Shown piece by piece: positions 1 to 7,854 of a stretch of DNA of 64,000 nt. The notes below the pieces were generated by a model that did not search any database, was not told the DNA's origin, and worked only from the letters and a program-made list of their open reading frames with translations. Source of the stretch: Rhodococcus jostii RHA1 (GTDB taxonomy: Bacteria; Actinomycetota; Actinomycetes; Mycobacteriales; Mycobacteriaceae); NCBI RefSeq assembly GCF_000014565.1, contig NC_008268.1, forward strand, positions 4,526,001 through 4,590,000, written 5' to 3'. Both the position numbers and the translations under genes were made by a program. Positions within the stretch are counted from its first letter, which is position 1. Each line of letters begins with the position of its first letter.

Positions 1-698
1 TTCACGCTCTCCCCGGACCTGGCGTGGGAGCACACCCGCAGTCCGCGGCGGTGCGCCTCGGTGACCGCGGCGAGGGTTTCCTCGTCCGAGAAGTAGTTGT
101 CCTCGGCGTGCTGGTTTCCGGTGATCTCCTCACCGGACATGCTCAGCTTCACCAGGTCCGCGCCCAGGTCGACGTTGCGCCGGACGGCCTTGCGCATCTC
201 CTCGGGACCGTCGGCGAAGGCGGTGATGCCCTTGACCAGGGCGCCGCCGGTGACCGCGATTTCCTGACAGTTCGCCAGGTAGCGGGGTCCGGGGATCTGG
301 CCGGCGTTGATGGCGTTGCGGATGACCACATCCAGTCGCGGCTTGGCGGCCGCGGCACCGAGGCACATGGTGTAGCCGGAATCGATGTAGGTCTGCGCCG
401 AGCGGGCACACAGCAACGTGTGTTCCTCGACGCCCATGGTCCCGAGACCGGGCAGGTCTGCGGAGTTGACCCAGGAGAAGTGGGTGTGAGCATCACACAG
501 ACCCGACATCAGGAACTTGCCCTGGCCGTCGATGACCCTCGCGCCTTCGCGAGGCAGATCTCCTGTGCCCTTGCGGACCTCGGCAATGCGTTCGCCTTCG
601 ACCAGCACTTCACCCTCGTACGGGTCGGAGCCGGTGGAGTCGAAAATCCGAACGTTGGTGAAAAGGATGGACTGATCGGGGGTGTTGGCTGACGTCAT
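1..698 (-). CDS. Amidohydrolase family protein, C-terminus cut by window edge
   Basis: This is the N-terminal part (about 232 residues) of a metal-dependent amidohydrolase of the imidazolonepropionase/prolidase-like type. The protein begins MTSANTPDQSILFTNVRIFD, the usual small beta-domain of the family, and reaches the metal-binding signature CDAHTHF at about residues 65-71. The ATG at 698 is preceded by AAAGGAG, a strong ribosome binding site. The stop lies outside the window, so the later metal ligands cannot be seen. It lies 27 bases upstream of the FAH/hydrolase fusion gene's stop codon and on the same strand, so it probably follows that gene in one catabolic transcript. The substrate is unknown; such enzymes hydrolyse cyclic amides, ureas or related C-N bonds. 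The family call is fairly sure. Confidence 0.85.
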   Translation of the reverse strand, partial: MTSANTPDQSILFTNVRIFDSTGSDPYEGEVLVEGERIAEVRKGTGDLPREGARVIDGQGKFLMSGLCDAHTHFSWVNSADLPGLGTMGVEEHTLLCARSAQTYIDSGYTMCLGAAAAKPRLDVVIRNAINAGQIPGPRYLANCQEIAVTGGALVKGITAFADGPEEMRKAVRRNVDLGADLVKLSMSGEEITGNQHAEDNYFSDEETLAAVTEAHRRGLRVCSHARSGESV

Positions 699-725
699 TG
701 TCGCCACTCCTTTCTTCGGAGAAGC

Positions 726-2387
726 TCAGGGCTTGTTCAGGAATTCCTGGAGCCGGTTGGTGACAGCACTGGGATCTTCGAGGGAGTGCCAGTGGCCCAC
801 CCCGTCGAGCACGTGCTTCTGGGCGGTGGGGTAGATCGAGAGCAGTTCGTCGTTGACCGCGACCGGACTGACCTTGTCCTCGTCGCCGGTGAGCAGCAGA
901 ACCGGGACCTCGATCGACGCGAAGTCGGGTTCGACGGCGGCGGCGAGTGCCTCGCAGGCGCTCGCGTAGCCCTCGGGGTTCTGGCCGAGCAGCAGCTCGC
1001 GGACCAGGGCCACCGACGTCGGGCGGGTGCTGTGCGTTTCCTGCGACAGCGCCGCTGCGACGACGGTGTCGGCGACGGCGGACATACCGCCTTCGCGGAC
1101 GGTGCGGGCGCGGGCGCGGGTGGCGGTTTTGGCTGCCTCCGGCTGAGCGCGGACCGCCCCGAGGAGCGCGACCTTGCTGACACGCTGCGGGTACTTGGCG
1201 GCGAACGTGTTCGCGACCAGGGTGCCCATCGAGTGCGCGACCAGGGCGGTCTGCTCGATGCCCTCCGCGTCGAGCAACTCGCGCAACTCCTCGACCCAGT
1301 TGTCGATGCTCGCGGGACCGGCGAATGGGGAGCGGCCGTGACCGGACAGGTCGTAGCGCAGCACGGTGTGGGTTTCGGCGAGCGTCGCGATCTGCGGCTC
1401 GAACACGGTGGTCGCACCGCCGAGGCCGTGGATCAGCACGACCGCGGGTCCGCTGCCGGTCTTCTCGACGAACAGCTCGCTGGTGCCGACCGGGGTGAGG
1501 TGGTCCGCAGCGGCCGGGATGCCGATGGTGTTGCGCAGCTCGCCGAGGCCGGGTGCGGAGACGATGACCTCGTCGCCCTCGACGAGGTACTTCGGCGGGT
1601 CGAAGCCGATGCCGACGCCGACCGGGGTGCCGGTGGCGATCACGTCACCGGGTTCGAGGGTGATGCCGGCCGAGAGCGTCTCGATGATGGTGGGCACGTC
1701 GAAGATGAGCTGGGCGGTGTTGGTGTCCTGGCGGAGCTCGCCGTTGACCCGGGTCTGCAGCTGCAGGTCGTTGATGTCGATCTCGTCCGCGGTGACGGCC
1801 CAGGGGCCGAGCGGGCAGAACGTGTCGAGGGACTTGCCGATGAACCACTGCTTGTGGTCGCGCTGCAGGTCACGGGCGGTGACGTCGTTGATGAGGGTGT
1901 AGCCCCACACGTAATCCATCGCGTCGTCGCGGCTGACCTTGGAGGCGCGCTTGCCGATGATGATGCCGATCTCGCCCTCATAGTCCAGGGCCGAGGTGAT
2001 GTCGGTGTGCGGGTCGACCGGATCGCCGCAGGCGATGACCGTGGCGGCGGGCTTGGTGAAGACCACCGGGTACTGGGGCACGTGCTGACCGTCCGCGGAG
2101 CCGGTCGCGTCGAACCCGCTCTCGGCGAACTCGGCGGCGTGCTCGGAGTAGTTCCGCCCGACGCAGAACACGTTGCGGTGCGGGGTGATGGGGGCGAGCA
2201 GCTTTCCGCCTTCGGCAGGGGTGCTGGTGCTCAGCCGGCCGAGTGCGGCCCGGCCGCCGGCGATGATCTCCTGCAGCTCGCGCACTGGGGCACCGGTGTC
2301 ACCGAACTGCACGGGCAGTGCAGCTCCGTTCGCGTCCACGGCGCAGACGACCGCGCCGTTCTTACCTTGAATCCGCGCGAAGCGCAT
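726..2387 (-). CDS. Fused fumarylacetoacetate hydrolase-family / alpha-beta hydrolase, 553 aa
   Basis: The N-terminal half (about residues 1-290) is a fumarylacetoacetate hydrolase (FAH) domain, with the acidic metal ligands in DYEGEIGIIIGK and the conserved INDVTARDLQ. The C-terminal half (about 300-553) is an alpha/beta hydrolase resembling 3-oxoadipate enol-lactonase, with HGLGG, the nucleophile motif AHSMG, an acid in GDEDKVSP and a histidine in GVGHWHS. FAH-family enzymes act on beta-diketo or hydroxydienoate products of ring cleavage, and the hydrolase half could act on the same route. I chose ATG 2387 because AGGAGGT lies just upstream and the FAH fold starts here at MRFARIQGK; longer versions would run through the divergent regulatory region. 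The substrate is not known. The two-domain fusion is directly visible in one uninterrupted frame. Confidence 0.85.
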   Translation of the reverse strand: MRFARIQGKNGAVVCAVDANGAALPVQFGDTGAPVRELQEIIAGGRAALGRLSTSTPAEGGKLLAPITPHRNVFCVGRNYSEHAAEFAESGFDATGSADGQHVPQYPVVFTKPAATVIACGDPVDPHTDITSALDYEGEIGIIIGKRASKVSRDDAMDYVWGYTLINDVTARDLQRDHKQWFIGKSLDTFCPLGPWAVTADEIDINDLQLQTRVNGELRQDTNTAQLIFDVPTIIETLSAGITLEPGDVIATGTPVGVGIGFDPPKYLVEGDEVIVSAPGLGELRNTIGIPAAADHLTPVGTSELFVEKTGSGPAVVLIHGLGGATTVFEPQIATLAETHTVLRYDLSGHGRSPFAGPASIDNWVEELRELLDAEGIEQTALVAHSMGTLVANTFAAKYPQRVSKVALLGAVRAQPEAAKTATRARARTVREGGMSAVADTVVAAALSQETHSTRPTSVALVRELLLGQNPEGYASACEALAAAVEPDFASIEVPVLLLTGDEDKVSPVAVNDELLSIYPTAQKHVLDGVGHWHSLEDPSAVTNRLQEFLNKP

Positions 2388-2397
2388 GAGACCTCCT

Positions 2398-2545
2398 GTG
2401 AAACCAATGTGAACCAAAACGGGTTGCGGTTCGTATTGGTTACGATAGGTCGAGGCTGGTGTGATCGTCAACACGTGATTTTTCCGATTGCTGGCAGGGG
2501 AGCTGTTGACCAAGCCCCTATAATTGGTTCGAATTGGTTCGTCGA
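2398..2545. promoter_or_regulatory. Divergent control region with repeated ATTGGTT-type motifs
   Basis: The 169 bases between the fusion gene and the GntR gene carry several copies of one motif. Two exact direct copies of AATTGGTTCG lie at 2522-2531 and 2532-2541, one ATTGGTTAC at 2435-2443, and two inverted copies (ACCAAT and GAACCAAAA) at 2403-2419. A TATAAT hexamer at 2519-2524 overlaps the direct repeats, so a repressor bound there would block the GntR promoter. The inverted copies sit just upstream of the fusion gene. This is inferred to be the operator set of the adjacent GntR protein. Confidence 0.55.
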
Positions 2546-2556
2546 GAGGAGTTGTT

Positions 2557-3228
2557 GTGACCCTGGCTGTGGGACCTACGGCTGCCGCTCTGCGGCACAT
2601 CGAAGCCGTCGTCGCCGAGCGGCAGTTAGGCCCGGGCGACAAGCTGCCGACCGAGCGGGAACTCGCCGCCGAGGCCGGTGTCAGCCGTGCCGTGGTCCGG
2701 TCTGTACTCGAGGACCTCGAAAACCGTGGAACAGTGGTGCGTTACGTCGGCCGGGGCACGTTCCTCGCCCCCAGTGAATCCGCGGCCGCGGAGACGGCGA
2801 ATCATCCCAGCCCCAGCGAAATCATGAGCTCGCGGCTCATCCTCGAACCGGAACTGCTCCCACTCGCCGTCGCCGCAGCGACCCGTGACGACATCGAAGA
2901 AATGCGGCGCTGCCTGCGCGGCGGCGACGGCGCCCGATCTTCGGAAGAGTTCGAACGATGGGACACCGCGCTGCACCACAGCTTCGCGCTCGCCACCCAC
3001 AACATCGTCCTGATCGGGGTCAGCCAACTCCTCATCGACAGCCGTCAACAACCGATCTGGGGTGGCCTGAAGAAACGCACCTTCAACCCGGAGTTACATC
3101 GCGAATACTGCGGCGAGCACGAGGACATCGTCGAAGCCATCGCCGACCGGGACCCGGACAGCGCCCGCACCGCGATGCGCGTGCATCTGCGGCACGTCCG
3201 CACGACCCTGTTGGGCGACAACGCCTGA
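2557..3228 (+). CDS. GntR family (FadR-type) transcriptional regulator, 223 aa
   Basis: The N-terminal winged helix (about residues 1-75) reads LGPGDKLPTERELAAEAGVS, then a wing ending in VRYVGRGTFLA, which is the GntR DNA-binding domain. The remaining ~140 residues form an all-helical FCD-type effector domain, with conserved charged and histidine residues in FERWDTALHHSFALATHN and a late ARTAMRVHLRHV. Such regulators usually sense a small carboxylate and repress a divergent catabolic gene. GTG 2557 is preferred because GAGAGGA lies seven bases upstream; an earlier in-frame ATG at 2524 would fall inside the -10 and operator repeats. It probably controls the divergent FAH/hydrolase fusion and amidohydrolase genes. 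The effector is unknown. Confidence 0.88.
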   Translation: MTLAVGPTAAALRHIEAVVAERQLGPGDKLPTERELAAEAGVSRAVVRSVLEDLENRGTVVRYVGRGTFLAPSESAAAETANHPSPSEIMSSRLILEPELLPLAVAAATRDDIEEMRRCLRGGDGARSSEEFERWDTALHHSFALATHNIVLIGVSQLLIDSRQQPIWGGLKKRTFNPELHREYCGEHEDIVEAIADRDPDSARTAMRVHLRHVRTTLLGDNA

Positions 3229-3243
3229 CCGCACCACAGCACC

Positions 3244-3282
3244 ACCGACGAAGTGGCCACCGGTCGACCACACTTCGGCGGT
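3244..3282. terminator. Convergent hairpin terminator
   Basis: ACCGACGAAGTG (3244-3255) pairs with CACTTCGGCGGT (3271-3282) with a single mismatch. The hairpin lies between the convergent GntR and YihY genes, 16 bases after the GntR stop, so it could serve both strands. There is no clear T-tract. Confidence 0.5.
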
Positions 3283-3326
3283 CTCGGCTCATACGCGTAC
3301 GACGACGTGGCCCCGCGGGGCGTCCG

Positions 3327-4229
3327 TCAGGCCGCGTCGTCGTGTGCGGGTGAGTCCAGCGCGGGGGCAGGTCCGCGCAGATATTGCCCGACGTAGCCTT
3401 CGTCGAGCGCGATGGCCTTGACGATCACCGCGGACCCCACGATCACGACCGACAGGACGAACAGCCAGCTGATCGCGGTGAACACCAGGCCGAGCGGTCC
3501 GAACTGGTGTTGCGCGGCGGCGGTGATCCGGGGCAGGACGAGACGTCCGCCGACGTGGAGAGCGGTGAGCGCGGCGGCGGTCAGCGCCCCCGTCGCCCAG
3601 AGCACGCGACCCTTGAGGGTGCCCATCGTCAACAGGTACGGACTGAGGGTCCACACGGCCATCCACACCGCGAACTCCACGGCGACTGCGAGAGGTGGCC
3701 CGATGAACCGGACGGTCGTGAGCTCGGCGGCCAGGCCGATCGCCGTCCCCGACATCGCAACGGCGAACAGGACGACGAGCCACCGCCAGGCGTCTCGGAG
3801 GGTGATCGACGGGACGTTCCAGATCTTTCCGTAGATCCGGGCGAGGGCCCTCGCGAAGGACGTGCCGCTGATCGCGATCATCAGCAGACCGACGACCCCG
3901 AACGCGGCGAAGGAGGGGTTGGTGGTGTCGACGGTGCCGGACGTGGTCGTCAGTTCCGTGGGGTCGAAGCCGAACTGGGTCTTGATGGTGCGTGCGGTCA
4001 CGTTCCAACTGCTCAGCGTCGATGCCGCAATCATCACGGGCAGCACCGACGTGAAGATCCTGGCGGCGAGCGTCATCGACCGGTCGACGAGTTCGATCGC
4101 GATCAGCCCGTCGATGACGCGACGAACCGTGCGGCCGGGTGGTGTGCCCTGCAACCAGCCGTTGGCCGTTTCGGTCCGCGCGGCCAGCGCTTCCCGGGCC
4201 AGCGCCACAGACAATTTGGTGGACCGCAC
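3327..4229 (-). CDS. YihY/UPF0761-like multi-pass membrane protein, 300 aa
   Basis: This is an integral membrane protein of the YihY (formerly ribonuclease BN-like) family. It has about six hydrophobic spans, for example IFTSVLPVMIAASTL near residue 65, FGVVGLLMIAISG near 115, LVVLFAVAMSGTAIGLAAEL near 155, then three more before residue 275. The family hallmarks DRSMTLAARIFTSVLP and the polar FARALARIYGKIW loop are present. No catalytic motif is visible and the old RNase assignment of the family is not supported. The start at 4229 has no strong ribosome binding site, but the N-terminal amphipathic stretch fits the family. It lies between convergent and co-directional genes with no clear functional partner. 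Confidence 0.75.
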   Translation of the reverse strand: MRSTKLSVALAREALAARTETANGWLQGTPPGRTVRRVIDGLIAIELVDRSMTLAARIFTSVLPVMIAASTLSSWNVTARTIKTQFGFDPTELTTTSGTVDTTNPSFAAFGVVGLLMIAISGTSFARALARIYGKIWNVPSITLRDAWRWLVVLFAVAMSGTAIGLAAELTTVRFIGPPLAVAVEFAVWMAVWTLSPYLLTMGTLKGRVLWATGALTAAALTALHVGGRLVLPRITAAAQHQFGPLGLVFTAISWLFVLSVVIVGSAVIVKAIALDEGYVGQYLRGPAPALDSPAHDDAA

Positions 4230-4290
4230 ACCACCGACTCAACCGCAGTGGACGCGGCGCGTCTTCATCCCCGTGAGGTGAGAAAGACCG

Positions 4291-5229
4291 TCACGGGCGG
4301 ATGATGCACCGGAACCCGATGTGGCAGGTCGACGTCTCCTCGGTGTCGCCCTGCCGGGCGGCGGGTCGGTAGCGCAGGCAGTAGTTGGGCGCGCAGAGGT
4401 GCGAGCCGCCCTTGATCACGCGGCGCGCATAGGGCTCGTCGGGATTCTCGACGCGCGCCGTCTCGACTCGCGGGTTGGTGGGAATGCAGCAGGAATTGGC
4501 GGGCGCGACGTTCTTCCCGCTCGCGGAGTGATCGGCGGTGAAGTAGTCGGTGGTCCATTCCCACACGTTGCCGGCCATGTCGCTGAGTTCGTAACTGTTG
4601 GGCCGGAAATGGCCGACCGGCGACGTCCCGGCGAAGCCGTCCTCGAGGAGGTTCTCCCACGGGAACCGTCCCTGCCAGACGTTGCCGCCGGGCCTGCCGC
4701 CCGGTTCGTGCTCCTCGCCCCAGACAAACGGCTTCCGGTCCAGCCCGCCGCGGGCGGCGAACTCCCATTCGGCCTCGGTCGGCAGGTCCTTGCCTGCCCA
4801 TTCCGCGTAGGCGCGGGCGTCGAACCACGACACGTGCGTGACGGGATGGCGTTCGCGTCCGCCGACGTTGCTGCCCGGACCCTCCGGGTGGCGCCAATCG
4901 GCTCCCGGCGTGAACGACCACCAGCGGGTGTAGTCGTCGAGCGGGACGGGCCCCGGTGTCGGGGTGAACACGAGCGAACCGGGCACGAGCAGAGCGGGAT
5001 CCGCGCCCGGGTACTGCGCGGGATCGGGTGCGATCTCGGCGGTCGTGACGTGGCCGGTGTCCTTCACGAACCGCCGGAATTCGGCCACGGTGACCTGGTG
5101 CGCGTCCATCCAGAATCCGTCGACGGTCACCTGGTGAACGGGGCGTTCCTCGGGGTAGAAGTCCTCCGAGCCCATCCAGAAGGTGCCCCCGGGGATCCAT
5201 GCCATGTTCTTCGGAGCTGCACCGGTCAT
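4291..5229 (-). CDS. Formylglycine-generating enzyme (sulfatase-modifying factor), 312 aa
   Basis: The protein matches the FGE/SUMF1 family over its full length. It opens with MAWIPGGTFWMGSEDFYPEE, contains LPTEAEWEFAARGG and DMAGNVWEW, and ends in the catalytic region GGSHLCAPNYCLRYR. The two copper-binding catalytic cysteines are at residues 279 and 284, with the five-residue spacing known from the Streptomyces coelicolor enzyme. FGE oxidises a cysteine in CxPxR of type I sulfatases to formylglycine in an oxygen- and copper-dependent reaction. The length is normal. No sulfatase gene lies in this window, so its targets must be elsewhere. It is divergent from the multicopper oxidase gene at 5363, with 133 bases between them. 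The function call is strong. Confidence 0.93.
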   Translation of the reverse strand: MTGAAPKNMAWIPGGTFWMGSEDFYPEERPVHQVTVDGFWMDAHQVTVAEFRRFVKDTGHVTTAEIAPDPAQYPGADPALLVPGSLVFTPTPGPVPLDDYTRWWSFTPGADWRHPEGPGSNVGGRERHPVTHVSWFDARAYAEWAGKDLPTEAEWEFAARGGLDRKPFVWGEEHEPGGRPGGNVWQGRFPWENLLEDGFAGTSPVGHFRPNSYELSDMAGNVWEWTTDYFTADHSASGKNVAPANSCCIPTNPRVETARVENPDEPYARRVIKGGSHLCAPNYCLRYRPAARQGDTEETSTCHIGFRCIIRP

Positions 5230-5362
5230 GGAGTCAGACTGGCATGACGGTGGTCGCTGCGCGAAGAGACGCCCCGTAAACCCGGTGAGAGGGGCAACGG
5301 TTGCGGTACCGTCGGCTACTCGATTCGCAATGCTGTTCTCACCGTGCAGGGGGCTCCTCCGA

Positions 5363-7156
5363 ATGGATCGACGGATTCCGCGTAGGTCGTTCGTGCGTGG
5401 ATTGGCGCTGACGGCCGGGCTCGGGGCCGTCGGGGTGGGATCGGCGAGCGCCTACCCGTTCGGGATCGATCCGTTGCGGCCGTTCGTCTTCTCCTCGCCG
5501 CCGCTCCAGCCGTTCCGGGAACAGTTGCCGCCGTTGCCGATGATGGGTGGGAGCGCCGTCGAGGTGCACGCGAGCAGCACGACGCACGTGTTCCATCCCG
5601 ATCTGCCCGCGTCGCCGGCCCTCGGCTACGGCGGCATGGACTACCTCGGCCCGACGATCGAAGCCCACGTCGGCGAGCGGACCTCACTGACCTACCGCAA
5701 CGACATCGCGAGCAACCCCCTCGCCGCCGACGTCGACCCGCGGATCCACGGCGTGAGCGAGCAGGACCGCACCCAGGTGCCGACGTCATTGCACTTGCAC
5801 GGTGGTCGGACGCCCCCCGAGTTCGACGGGCACCCCGAGGACACGATGCGGCCCGGGCAGGGGATGGTGCACGAGTTCCCGAACCGGCAGGAAGCCTGCG
5901 CGCTCTGGTATCACGACCACGCGATGGGCGTCACCCGGCTCAACATCTACGCCGGGCTGGCGGGCATGTACCTGCTGCGCGACGAGTACGACACCGGTCG
6001 GAGCGGCAACCCGCTCGGGCTGCCGTCGGGCGAATTCGAACTCCCGCTGGTGTTGCAGGACAAGAACTTCACCGACGACGGACGGCAGAGCGTCCGTTCC
6101 AACCCGCTGAATCCGCAGGGCAGCTGGGAGGCCGCCACACCCGGTGACGTGGGGGTGGTCAACGGCAAGGTGTGGCCGGAGATGTCGGTGGCGCGGGGCC
6201 TGTACCGCCTGCGGATGGTGAATGCCGCATCGTTCAGCGTGTGGAATCTGTTCTTCGAGAACCGGATGAGGTTCTGGGTGATCGGCGCCGAGGGCGGGCT
6301 GCTCGACGCGCCGGTCGCCACCGACCACGTCCGGCTCGGACCCGGCGAGCGGGTGGACCTCCTCGTCGACTTCGGAACCCTCGCACCCGGCACGACGGTG
6401 GAACTGCGCAACGACGAGCCGATCCCCGCGCAGGTCGCGCAGCGCGGGGTGCAGATCATGCCGCGGTTCTGCCGGTTCCGGGTCGGAACCGCTGCCGGGT
6501 TCACCGGTGGCGTTCCGGAGACGCTTCGGGGCGGAAGCCGTGGTCTCACCGTCCTCCCGCCCGTCGCGCCGCCATCGGTCGTACGCAACGTGTCGGTGAT
6601 GCAGCTCGCGCAGGGCCCCGGTCAGCCGTCCCCGCTGATGTCGCTGAACAACCTGCGCTACACCACCGACGACATCGAGATGCCCCGGCAGGGCACCGTC
6701 GAGCAGTGGAACATCGTCAATGTCACGCCGGAACCGCATCCGATCCACCTGCATCTGGTGACGTTCCGGGTGGTCGGACGGCAGTCGATCGACACGAACG
6801 CCCTGATGCAGGCCGTCCCGGTGCCTGCCGTCGGGATGCGGTGGACGCCGTCGGCGGACCCGTTTGCTCTCGGGCCGAACCTCGCGCCGCAGGTGTGGGA
6901 GTCGGGGTTCAAGGACACGGTGATCGCGGACGCGAACTCGATCACCCGGATCATCGTCCGGTTCCCGACCGCGGACGAACTCGGCTTCGACCCGGATGCC
7001 ACGTTCGGGATGTCGGCGCACACGATGGATCACTCCGAAGGCGGACACGGCCACATGGAGCAGGCTTCGCGTCCCCTGCAGGGTTACGTGTGGCACTGCC
7101 ACATGCTCGACCACGAGGACCACGACATGATGCTGCGGTACCGCGTGGTGCCCTAG
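5363..7156 (+). CDS. Tat-exported multicopper oxidase, 597 aa
   Basis: A twin-arginine signal (DRRIPRRSFVRG then a hydrophobic run ending ASAYP) sits at residues 1-35, so the enzyme folds before export. All four copper-ligand motifs are readable: HLHGG near residue 147, WYHDHAMG near 185, HPIHLHLVTF near 460, and the C-terminal WHCHMLDHEDHDMM, which supplies type 1 and type 3 ligands. The layout (three cupredoxin domains) matches the CueO, bilirubin oxidase and phenoxazinone synthase group, which oxidise metals or phenolics with reduction of oxygen to water. ATG 5363 is chosen because it gives a clean Tat signal; longer in-frame starts would put it internally. A histidine-rich tail (HTMDHSEGGHGHMEQ) precedes the last copper motif and may bind extra copper. 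The substrate is not determined. Confidence 0.92.
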   Translation: MDRRIPRRSFVRGLALTAGLGAVGVGSASAYPFGIDPLRPFVFSSPPLQPFREQLPPLPMMGGSAVEVHASSTTHVFHPDLPASPALGYGGMDYLGPTIEAHVGERTSLTYRNDIASNPLAADVDPRIHGVSEQDRTQVPTSLHLHGGRTPPEFDGHPEDTMRPGQGMVHEFPNRQEACALWYHDHAMGVTRLNIYAGLAGMYLLRDEYDTGRSGNPLGLPSGEFELPLVLQDKNFTDDGRQSVRSNPLNPQGSWEAATPGDVGVVNGKVWPEMSVARGLYRLRMVNAASFSVWNLFFENRMRFWVIGAEGGLLDAPVATDHVRLGPGERVDLLVDFGTLAPGTTVELRNDEPIPAQVAQRGVQIMPRFCRFRVGTAAGFTGGVPETLRGGSRGLTVLPPVAPPSVVRNVSVMQLAQGPGQPSPLMSLNNLRYTTDDIEMPRQGTVEQWNIVNVTPEPHPIHLHLVTFRVVGRQSIDTNALMQAVPVPAVGMRWTPSADPFALGPNLAPQVWESGFKDTVIADANSITRIIVRFPTADELGFDPDATFGMSAHTMDHSEGGHGHMEQASRPLQGYVWHCHMLDHEDHDMMLRYRVVP

Positions 7157-7160
7157 GCCC

Positions 7161-7204
7161 GTGAGTACTTATTAACCGCCGGCCGGACGTTAATAAGTAC
7201 TCAC
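7161..7204. repeat. Gene-end inverted repeat, copy A
   Basis: GTGAGTACTTATTAAC (7161-7176) is exactly complementary to GTTAATAAGTACTCAC (7189-7204), with a 12-base loop. It starts four bases after the multicopper oxidase stop, so it probably ends that transcript. It shares its outer stem with the repeats at 14246, 17977, 33666 and 35548. Confidence 0.75.
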
Positions 7205-7223
7205 AGGCACGCAGCGCAAACTT

Positions 7224-7244
7224 AAAAGCAGTCTGGACTGTTTT
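7224..7244. promoter_or_regulatory. Palindromic operator for the TetR gene
   Basis: The sequence AAAAGCAGTCTGGACTGTTTT has CAGTC and GACTG arms with A- and T-runs outside them. It lies 16 bases upstream of the TetR start and abuts a TATTTT -10-like hexamer at 7246-7251. Its position fits autorepression by the TetR protein and control of the whole downstream operon. Confidence 0.55.
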
Positions 7245-7260
7245 CTATTTTCCGCCTACA

Positions 7261-7854
7261 GTGCTGGGTGTGACACCTGACACAGAAGTGGTCAAACCGA
7301 CCCGCACGCAGGCCGAGCGGACCGCGGCGATGCGCACGAAGCTGCTCGACGCGGCCGTCGACTCCCTGGTCGAGCTCGGGTATGCCCGCACCACCACGCA
7401 GGGCATCGCCCGGCGGGCGGGGGTGTCGCGCGGCGCGCAGCTGCACCATTTCCCGACCAAGGAATCGCTGGTGGTGGCCGCCGTGGAACATCTCGTGGAC
7501 AAGCGGATGGAGGAGATCCTCGCCGCCGATGTGGACGCCGGCCGCGGCGTCGACGTGCTCGCCGACGCCTTCTCCGGCCCGCTGTTCTATGCCGCCCTCG
7601 AGTTGTGGGTGGCCGCCCGCACCGACCCGGCGCTGTACGAGGCGACGGTTCCGCTCGAGCGGAAGGTCAACGACGCTCTGCGCCGCGGGTCGGCGGAGGT
7701 GTTCGGCGATCGGTTCGACGCCGACACCATCGAGCTCAGTATCGAATTGGTTCGCGGTCTGGCGGTGTCGGCACTGTTCCGCACCCCCGAGGCCGAGCAG
7801 TCACTACGCGCGCGGCTGTTGCCCGTGTGGGAATCGAAGGTTGAGAAGTCGTGA
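7261..7854 (+). CDS. TetR family transcriptional regulator, 197 aa
   Basis: The N-terminal helix-turn-helix domain reads AAVDSLVELGYARTTTQGIA then RAGVSRGAQLHHFPTKESLV (about residues 28-70), typical of TetR repressors. The C-terminal half is helical and variable, so the ligand cannot be read. The GTG at 7261 has no ribosome binding site but lies about nine bases after a TATTTT hexamer, which suggests a leaderless transcript; an alternative GTG lies at 7270. A palindrome at 7224-7244 is the likely operator. The stop codon overlaps the start of the monooxygenase by four bases, so this regulator is the first gene of the operon it probably controls. Confidence 0.88.
   Translation: MLGVTPDTEVVKPTRTQAERTAAMRTKLLDAAVDSLVELGYARTTTQGIARRAGVSRGAQLHHFPTKESLVVAAVEHLVDKRMEEILAADVDAGRGVDVLADAFSGPLFYAALELWVAARTDPALYEATVPLERKVNDALRRGSAEVFGDRFDADTIELSIELVRGLAVSALFRTPEAEQSLRARLLPVWESKVEKS

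Noticed and set aside
2506..2511. TTGACC as -35 box for the GntR gene
   Set aside because: It lies only seven bases before the TATAAT hexamer, too close for a normal promoter.
786..2777. Long open frame on the plus strand opposite the FAH/hydrolase fusion
   Set aside because: It has no recognisable domain, runs antisense to a gene with intact motifs, and such frames are common by chance in high-GC DNA.
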